Assembly (NCBI GenBank): GCA_015501055.1
Contig: JADNYV010000082.1
Coordinates: forward strand, 84,844 to 148,843
Direction: 5' to 3'
DNA length: 64,000 bases
Source: Mucidula mucida
Taxonomy: Eukaryota; Basidiomycota; Agaricomycetes; Agaricales; Physalacriaceae
Part shown: positions 56,972 through 64,000 of the stretch, in pieces
Numbering within the stretch: the stretch's first letter is position 1
How the letters are laid out: each line of letters begins with the position of its first letter
The notes under the pieces: model-generated
Told to the model about the DNA's origin: nothing
What the model saw: the letters and a program-made list of their open reading frames with translations, nothing else
The model's database searches: none
Made by a program: the position numbers and the translations under genes

Positions 56972-57862
56972 CAACTCTTCGGCCAACTTCTTCTTCTCCT
57001 TGTCATTCATTTCGGTCCATAGACCCCAAATCTGCTGGGGTTGACCCTTCTTCGGACAGAACCTGCTGACATGGCCGTGTTTGCCACAGCTGAAGCAAAG
57101 TCCTCTTCAACGTGCATTGTTGATGTCCATTGGCCTGCCGGCTCCTCCATAGGTAACACCGGTGGCATCTTGTCATGTGATCGGCGGCATGGGTGGGTTC
57201 GTAGGATTGGCTCTCAATGTAGCTGCCTACGGAGCCTGGGGCCGGGACTGCATTCTGGGCCTCTTGCTCGCCATCTGCCTTCTCCACAACTGATCAATCT
57301 GAATGATCTGTTTCTTCCGTTCTCCGTAGTCTTCCGGCAACCCGTCTTGGCTGCCATAGATCTGGTCAATGATCTTCTCGTTGACGTTGGTCTCAAGAAG
57401 ATGCACAATGTATGCGTCATCTTTTGAATATCCTGCCTAAGTGATCAGGATCTCAAACTTCTGAAAAAAGTCTTTGGCGGTATCTTGCCCCTGGTGCAAC
57501 CACTCAATCTGGTCTTGCGCGTCTTGCACGAGGTTAGAATCAACAAATTGCTCCTTCAGATGTTCCTTGAACTGCGCCCAGGAAACTCTCTATTCCTCTC
57601 ATAATTCACTGAAGTTCTGGTCTGTATAGTTCTGGACCCATGCATTGATGTAATCTTCTTGGATGTAGGAGAGAACAACATTGATCCTTTCGGAGTCAGA
57701 TGCAATATTGTTCTTTTTATCACGGATGTATGTGAACGTTGATTGCCACCAGCTCTTGTACTTGGTCTTGTCCCCACCATAGTTGTAAGGCTTATTGACA
57801 AGGGATTGGCCTTTGGGTTTGGCATTGGCGTGATGACCGGACTTAGGTGCTTTGTTGGACAT
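56948..57862 (-). pseudogene. gag: gag of copy 4, multiply mutated
   Basis: MSNKAPKSGHHANAK at 57862, then YKSWWQSTFTYIRDKK. The frame breaks near 57600 (SELL) and a stop sits near 57437. The zinc knuckle region (57105-57060) has the same CGA-to-TGA stop as copy 3. The heptamer GGGTTTT (56966-56972) and gag stop (56948-56950) are conserved. Confidence 0.82.
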
Positions 57863-58091
57863 GGTGAGTCGGGTTGAGGGGATTGGAGAGTGAAAGGGTG
57901 AAAATGGAGATATGGGTGATGCAGATTTGGATGAAATGGGTGAGGGAATAGAGGTTTGAATGAATAGGAGGGAATTGCCTAGATCTGCAAGAGAATACAG
58001 GCCTTGGTAGGGTGGGGAATGATGATGTGTATCATAAGGTAAGTAAAGTAGGTAGATATCATAACTGTCTACGCTATTTTACCGACTACTG
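57863..58091 (-). other. Partial leader of copy 4
   Basis: Leader sequence like copies 2 and 3 until CCGACTACTG, where the second-family LTR starts. The rest of the leader must lie beyond the inserted element, outside the window. Confidence 0.7.
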
Positions 58092-58406
58092 TGTAGGGAC
58101 GCGAACTGCTCTGAGTGCAGAGAGTAGAAGGACTCAGATCGGACAGTGCGTTCGTGCGTGAATGGGTTCAATGATTCTGTAGGCTACGACACAAGAGTAT
58201 AAGTACTGTAGAGAAATGAAGTACACTATGTGCTATTATAGCGGGATGTGAAGAGATGAGACAAGTGAGTAAGAAACAAGGAGAACACGACGTGCTACTA
58301 TAAAGATGTGCTATTATGAAGGTATGTAATCTAATCTATTAGTCCAAGCTTATCAGTCCCGACAAGTCCAACCGACTGTGCGCCCAGCGTGAGGCGCGAA
58401 CCTACA
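58092..58406 (-). repeat. 3' LTR of the second-family element
   Basis: 315 bp; in element sense it starts TGTAGGTTCGCG and ends CGCGTCCCTACA, with TGTAGG/CCTACA terminal inverted repeats. The adjacent internal bases (GTTTGTATGGGA in element sense) are a plausible polypurine tract. Right-hand LTR not in the window, so the boundary rests on the TG/CA ends and on the break in copy 4. Confidence 0.75.
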
Positions 58407-59645
58407 TCCCATACAAACTTTGCTATCAACCTCCAGGTTGATCTACTCGATCCGTGATCCGACAAAAAAATTTGTCAGCAATGATCACTGCTTGTCGACA
58501 ACCATCACATCGTCGTCGTGTCCATCATCGACAATGCCAGCGAGGTCTGCTGGATCCACGAACTCCGTCACTGTGAACTCCTTCGATGACCGCGCGTAGT
58601 ACGGAATGAGCCAGAAGGCTGCGAACTTCAACCGGGAAACTGCTCCGTTGAGTTCTGCCAGATAATACGCGCCTCCTTGGCTGCGACGGACGACAACCAT
58701 AGGACCGAAATACCGCGGGCGAAATTTCCTGTTGGTGCCTTTCTCAATTTTCTTGTTGAGCACGAGGACTAACGCGCCGGGTTTGAAGTCATAATCGTGG
58801 ATGGTATTGGCATAGCGGCGCTCGAAGTCGCCAATGGAACGGAAGCGGCTGGCGATGACTCGCTTTTCGAGGTCAGCAATATCCTCGTCCCGTCGTTCGA
58901 GCTGACGCGCCCTCATGTAGACGAGATCCGCGTCCGACAATTTCCCGTGGATTTCTGGGAAGAGAAAGGTGGCATAGAGGAGGTCAAATGGTAGAAGAGG
59001 TTTAACGCCATGAGTGGCGTAGAATGGGGACATGCGGGTTCGTTTGGAGGTGGTAATGCGCTCTGCCCAAAATGCTAGGTGCGCTTTCTTCGGCCAGTCC
59101 TTTTCCTTGCTCTCACACAACTTCTTTAGCGCGTCCCGAATTGGTCTGTGTCCAACTTCAACAAGCCCGTTCGCCTGCGAGTTGTAGGCGGATATGTGTA
59201 TATGCCGGATGCCGTACTTCTTGGCGAGGTAGTCGACGGCGGCGATGATGGGTGGGCCGTTATCGGTAACGAAGACTTCGGACAGTCCGCCCCAGCGACA
59301 GAGGATTTCTTCAAAGATGAACTGTCCAACAGTTTCACCCGTCTCGGAGCGCAGCATGCGGAACTCGGGCCAGTTTGTGAGCGAGCAACGGCCGGTGATG
59401 ATGTATTGGAAACCATTCGCCTTGGGAAGGTGCATCGTGTTGATATGGCATTTCTAAAAGAGGCCAGCGGGATACGAGATGACTGGGGGTAAGTGCACCT
59501 TCTCCGTGGACTCAACTTGACATTGATGGCACGTCTTCAGATACCAGGCGATGTCTGCATCCATATTTGGCCACCAGAAGCGGTCTGCGATGTGTCGACG
59601 AACAGGATAAAACCCGCGACGATGTCCGAGCTGGTCGTGTGCCAT
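58407..59645 (-). pseudogene. Integrase of the second-family element
   Basis: The HHCC zinc finger (HDQLGHRRGFYPVRRH, CHQCQ) at 59645-59500 is followed, after a frame break near 59455, by the core: NTMHLPKANG, VFVTDNGPPI and YNSQANGLVEVGHRPIRDAL, then a basic tail ending at 58485. The second D and the E are present. At the first position the sequence is HINTMHLP where I expect a D (DTMH-x-P), that is AAC for GAC. The stretch 58407-58484 is 3' untranslated. Confidence 0.78.
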
Positions 59646-59705
59646 TCGAAGGACGAGCAGACGGCCGGCATATGGGATAACTAGCAGGTGGCGACCGTGA
59701 CGGTC

Positions 59706-61499
59706 TCAACGGAAGAGAGAGCTATTGACGACGAAGTAGGGACGTGCGCGCTGCTGAAGTGCGTGGATATGGTCGGTGATGATGGAAGATGGAATTTTGA
59801 GGTGAGTCAGGTAGTACTTGACCTCGTCGAGATGCTGATTGCGCTGTTTAGTGTCCTCTGTCTGTGGAGGCCCGTCATTGGCAGTACTTGCTGTCGCCGT
59901 GAATGAAGATGTAACCGGTGAGTTGTTCGACATGAGTGTCCCCACAATGGCCGTACCAACCGTTTCTTGCTGCAGAAAAGACGCGACCCAAACCGTTGCG
60001 CCGAGGACTTCATCATCGATCCAATCTTCCGCCTCGTCATCAGGAATATCCCCAGGATCATTGGTAGCCTTGCGTCTCGAGAGACCATCCGGTCCTTTGA
60101 AACGGTCGGCGGGCACATGAACAATGTCGAAATTGAAGAGTAGAATGGCGGAAATCCAGCGGTTCACGGACGCATTGGGGTGAACATCGGGATTGTTGAG
60201 CATACCCCGTACGTATTTGGCATCCATTTCGACAGAGAAGTGCTGAAGTCCAACCAGGTACATTCACATAGCATGGAGAGCGCGCCATAGGCCGCGAAGC
60301 TTGAGCTTGGCCTGCGAGTAGCGCAGCTCGACATCCGACCAAGCGATGGAGCCAAAGCGGGCTATATGACGACGGGAATCTTCGCCGTCTTGCTGGAGGA
60401 GGTAGCCGCAGGCAATGTGGGAAGTGTCGACTGAGAGGATGACAAGTCGGCCGCACTTGTAGTCGATGGGACGGATGGCGGGACAGGTGGCAATGGCTTC
60501 TTTGGGAATGTCCATGGCAGATTGCTGGGTGAGTCCCCAGCAGAAGATGGCTTCCTTTGTCGTCAGGATAACCAATGGCTTTGCTAACTCAGCAAAACCT
60601 TTGATCCAGATTCGTACGGTTCCTGCAAGACCAAGAAACCCACGGACGCCTTTCACATTGCGACAAGGCGGCCAGGAACAAATTTTGTTGACCGCGAGCG
60701 ACTCCAGAAGTCGGCCATCGAAGTCGCAGAACTGTCCAAGGACAATGACATCGGGAACGCCTACTCGGAGCTTCTTCGCGGACACTGTCGCACCAGCGTG
60801 CTTGAGTCGATGGAGGATATGGTGCACGTCGAGTAAGTGCACCCATACAAACTTTTGTACTTGGTCGTTCTCAGGATGTGTCTCGTAGGTACCATCAGGT
60901 TGTCGATAGTATGTGCGAGGACCGAGCACGTTGATGTTGTCTATGAAGTTGGGTGCAATTTCTGTCTCGTGTTGGAGGATGAAGGAGATATTATTATGGA
61001 AGATGTTGACCAACAGTGTCCACCCTTGCGGAAGCATCGTGAGACACATTGGGCCAAGGTGTGTGTCGATGGTGGTGGGATCGCGTGAGCTGACGGCGAG
61101 AAGAGATTGGTCGTAGCCGGAGAGGAGATCGAGTTGGGTATAGATGGTGCATCCCGCGGCATGCTCGCAGTACTGGTCAGGAAGTGGAGGCTGGCCTGTT
61201 GTGCGGATGGTATGTCGGTTCATGTCGTCAGGATTCACGACAATTCTGATTTTCCCATCTTTCTTAGCGACACAAAACCACTGCGTGCGGTATGAACTGT
61301 CCGAAGGCTCCCACAGCCCGAGTCGAACCTTCTCTTCGACCTGGCGATGGACTTCTTCGCGAATGCCGGGTGGAATAGGAAAGGATTTACGCGCCCAAGG
61401 TTCGTGTTCGATGAGCGGAATAATTGCGGGACTGATGTAGTCGCTTCGTATAGTACCGCGCTCTTCAGCCGTAAACGCGATGGCATCGGAATTAAGCAT
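59706..61499 (-). pseudogene. Reverse transcriptase-RNase H of the second-family element
   Basis: The RT reads WFCVAKKDGKIRIVVNPDDMN, TQLDLLSGYD, NFIDNINVLGPRTYY (catalytic box, expected FIDD), then WPPCRNVKGVRGFLGLAGT and VILSVDTSHIACGYLLQQ (RNase H start). A TGA at about 60270 replaces an expected Arg (LHA-x-R-x-YLVG), after which VEMDAKYVRGMLNNPDVH and HVPADRFKGPDGLSRR continue to 59706. GAC to AAC in FIDN and CGA to TGA at the stop are both transition changes. Another break lies near 59700 before the integrase. Confidence 0.82.
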
Positions 61500-62708
61500 A
61501 AGGACAGTGATGGCGAGTTTGCGTTCTTTGGGTGTCAGGAAGGTATTGTTGAGGATGCCGAGTGATTTGAGTCGCTCCTGCGTGAGCCGCGGCGTTGGAA
61601 CAAAGTCGAGAGGGATGGGTGAGAGGGGAGGAAGAGTGGCAAGAGGGTTTTCTGGAAATCATCGTTTGATTTTTGCATCTTCTGGTAGTATCGCGGGTAC
61701 CGGTTGAGCTTTCTTGGCAACACTTTTGTAGAGCAGACAATGTTGATTCTTGTCGAAATAAAAGGTCGATGCGAATAAGGCTTGTGCCAGTGGGAACATG
61801 ACATCGGGTGTGACTGCTGAATGCGGGTTGATGTGACGATCCGCCTCTTTCCATGCTGCCACCACGTCGGCTGTGCAAGTGACGCCGTAGGCCTGAGCAG
61901 CTGGCCGTGCTCTTTCTTCTGTCTCTATGACACGACTCTCAGCGGCGTGGACTCCGCTACCCCAAATTTGGATCAGGACACCCGAAGCAGTTTCCCACTT
62001 GTGGATACGGACAGCGCGCTGCCACGGGCGGCCTAGAAGGAGGCGATATGGAGCCGAGGGTACCACAAATGCATGAGCAAAGGTAGGCAGGCCATCAACG
62101 GTGATTTTAAGAGACTCAGCGCATCAAGGAAGGGCTTCTTTACTGCCATTGGCAGTTTCTATAAGCATTGTGCGGTGCTGGTTGACATCGACGCCGAGCT
62201 CTTTCGCAAGATCTGCGCGGATGACGACAATTTCGGAGCCTTCATCCAGAAGAGCATGTTCAGACTGCTTTCCAGCAATGCAGACTGGAATAACGCGAAG
62301 TGGTGCAGTATACTCAAGTGCTGGTGGTGGAGGTGGAGATTTCTCGTCGTTGAGGGAGAGGGTATTGCTGGCAGACGTGGACGGGGGAACTCGAGACGTA
62401 CGTTTGTGTGCTACCGCTTCTTGCTGCAGTTCGGGGCTGATGGCGTATAGGTCGCGTATGGGAATGGTAATGGAGGAGTCAAGGATATTCTGATACACGC
62501 GCGGGACAGCAGACGCGTTGTGGAGTTGGGATTGGTATCGAAAGGCAGGACGTCGCATATCGTTGGTGCGTTTTTTGTTGTCATCGTTCGTACTCTGCTC
62601 ATTCCGTTTCATAGTCGTGTGTTCTGTAAACAGTGGCGTCTGCTGAGCGTCTGCTGGCGTGTTCGTTGCGTCTGGTGGGGTAATTCTCTTCGTCGTCTCT
62701 GGTGGCAC
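61500..62708 (-). pseudogene. Protease and linker of the second-family element
   Basis: At 62270-62200 the reading VCIAGKQSEHALLDEGSEIVV has the shape of a retroviral-type aspartic protease (hydrophobic-LLDxGS-hydrophobic). PYRLLLGRPWQRAVRIHK (near 62050) fits the second protease half. The frame changes near 62110, and 61659 ends a frame, so the region is broken. Confidence 0.65.
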
Positions 62709-62880
62709 CTCCTCTGACTCTCCTTCTATGCGCAGGAAGCTCCACCAAGTCTCTTCTTTGTCGTCCTCTTCCTCTCAACAACCGACTTATCTTCTTCCTT
62801 CTTTTCTTCTTCTTCCTCGACCACCTCAACTATGGCTGCTGCCGTCGTACTAGCGTGGCCTTCGTCAAACGCCGTGCAAT

Positions 62881-64000
62881 TTAAAAACCCTTCTGAGACG
62901 TGGAGGCGACGGGGGCAGTAGAAGCGTTGGCAGGTGCTGCGAGAGGACCTCCAAACAGCTCGTCGACAGCACCGCAATAGCCGAGAGGATGGCGACGGAT
63001 AGGCTTGCCATTGCGGAAGCAGAGACGACCGTTCTGCTGCATAATCCGCCCAGCCTCAAGATACGCCTTCAAGATTTCGCACGCGGACATGAAGTGAGAA
63101 GGATCGAGGCAGAAATAACAGCCTCCGACTGCGAGGCGCCATGATTGTGTCCGTGGTTGTGTCCATAAGGTGCGGATGCTGTGTTCTGTGGCTGGTATTG
63201 CGGATTCTTGAACTGATATGTTGTCGTAGAGAAGGCGCTGCCTTGAGGCGGCGGAGGAGGCGCAGCCTGAGAGGTAAAGAATGGCTGGAGCATGGCCTGA
63301 GAGCATTTGTCTGGGCGAGACTCATCTTCTCGAGGGTCGCGGCGAGGTCATCCATCGTGACTGTTTTGGTCTGCACAGCGCTGGAAGACTTGGGTGCGGG
63401 GGAGTCCTCATCGCTGGACTCGGAATCGGATGGCGCGCTATGCTTGGCGCGACGGGAAGTCTTCTTGGAGCGACGTTTAGGAGGGTGATCATCATCGTCG
63501 TCGGATGAGTCGTCGTAGGAGCGCGACTGTAGGACCCATTGGCTGGCCGTCATCACTGTCTCCATTGTAGGAGGCGTGTCGTGGTCCCACATCGTGTCGG
63601 TAAGACAGATTCTACTCTCTATCTCTCTGCGCGCTGACCGGTGGATGCCTTTCCAGAACCAACGCTGCATCTCCTTCTCTGAAATAACACTTCGCTTTTT
63701 CAGCGCCTTCGCGACTGGCGTAAACGCGCGATGATATTCCTCGAGGCGACGCTCAGAGTCCAGTGTCCGCTTCTTCCACTTGTGGGCAAGATCTTCGAGG
63801 TCCCGCATCGAATACTTGCTCTTCTTCGAGGACTGGTAGAAGGAGTCGGTGAGATCCTTCTTGAAGACGGCCCAATCACACTTGTCGGCTACCTCGTTAT
63901 AGCCATCGGACGACTTCCACAATCGCTTTGCGCTGCATCGGCATAGCGAATCGCAGCATGGACTTTGTGTGCGTCGGGCACAGTGTACGTCGAGGCAAGG
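62881..64000 (-). pseudogene. gag: gag of the second-family element (partial, frameshifted)
   Basis: From the right edge: CDWAVFKKDLTDSFYQSSKK and EEYHRAFTPVAKALKKRSVI (capsid-like helices), a Ser/Asp-rich linker (DDSSDDDDDHPPKRRSKK), a Pro/Gln/His-rich stretch in a second frame (HGHNHGASQSEA) and a CCHC knuckle CYFCLDPSHFMSAC near 63125-63080 in a third. Two frame changes (near 63300 and 63140) mark it as decayed. The N-terminus lies beyond 64000. Confidence 0.72.

Larger units (their letters stand above)
55273..58091 (-). mobile_element. Old, truncated chromovirus copy 4
   Basis: It keeps leader (58091-57863), gag and the protease to early RT part of pol; everything 3' of RT and both LTRs are missing. 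It is bounded by copy 3 on the left and the second-family LTR on the right, and is interrupted by a MITE (55332-55814). Compared with copies 1-3 it has many CG to TG/CA changes. Confidence 0.88.
58092..64000 (-). mobile_element. Second-family LTR retrotransposon (Ty3/Gypsy-like), 5' part beyond window
   Basis: Unrelated to copies 1-4. In its sense: gag (from beyond 64000), zinc knuckle, protease, RT, RNase H, integrase, 3' LTR (58406-58092). The order PR-RT-RH-IN is Ty3/Gypsy type. It is inserted in the copy 4 leader. Several frame breaks and Asp-to-Asn changes show it is inactive. Confidence 0.85.

Noticed and set aside
1..64000. CRISPR arrays, bacterial operons or prophage
   Set aside because: Spliceosomal introns throughout, fungal gene families and LTR elements; no regularly spaced short repeats were seen.

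Overview
The window looks like nuclear DNA of a mushroom-forming basidiomycete (Agaricomycetes). Host genes are cut by many GT-AG introns of about 45-60 bp. They belong to families typical of that group: F-box proteins, a DUF6589-like protein, a TKL-type kinase, HET-C2-like GLTP and a GT15 mannosyltransferase. Much of the rest is chromodomain Ty3/Gypsy retrotransposons. These assignments come from reading motifs by eye; no database search was possible.

Layout. 1-1653 (-): F-box/zinc-finger gene running off the left edge. 4429-5915 (+): intact eight-exon GT15 alpha-mannosyltransferase. 6340-21571: retrotransposon block with copy 1 (+), an AT-rich 855-bp palindromic foldback element, a lone LTR, copy 2 (-), and an extra leader fragment with LTR. 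21613-24082 (-): DUF6589-like gene abutting that block. 25169-27334 (+): decayed TKL pseudokinase with a helical N-terminal domain. 27588-28349 (+): intact GLTP. 29456-29644 (-): O-methyltransferase relic. 31222-32994 (-) and 33168-34352 (+): a divergent pair, F-box/LRR and an ECM11-like protein. 34743-36121 (-): frameshifted MDR oxidoreductase. 36380-48797: a duplication-rich cluster holding a LINE RT relic, a lone LTR, three paralogues of an unrecognised small membrane protein, two F-box copies, a complete D-amino-acid-oxidase-like gene and two broken DAAO copies. 48798-58091 (-): retrotransposon copy 3 abutting an older copy 4 that carries a MITE. 58092-64000 (-): a second, unrelated LTR element inserted in the leader of copy 4.

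Copies 1-4 are one chromovirus family (gag, protease, RT, RNase H, integrase, chromodomain) with 530-bp LTRs. Two features of its life cycle can be read from the sequence. The primer-binding site is complementary to the predicted 5' end of the element's own transcript, which suggests Tf1/sushi-type self-priming. Pol lies in the -1 frame of gag, entered through a GGGTTTT heptamer conserved in all four copies. All copies look dead, and each of the three that retain the RT catalytic box has a different lesion in or beside it. The second element family also carries Asp-to-Asn changes in RT and integrase.

The most novel host-side material is the 36-49 kb cluster. It repeatedly duplicated an F-box + shared upstream block + DAAO unit and amplified the small membrane-protein family, of which only the third copy is intact. 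The main retrotransposon-side novelties are the foldback element and the MITE. No tRNA, rRNA or CRISPR feature was recognised.
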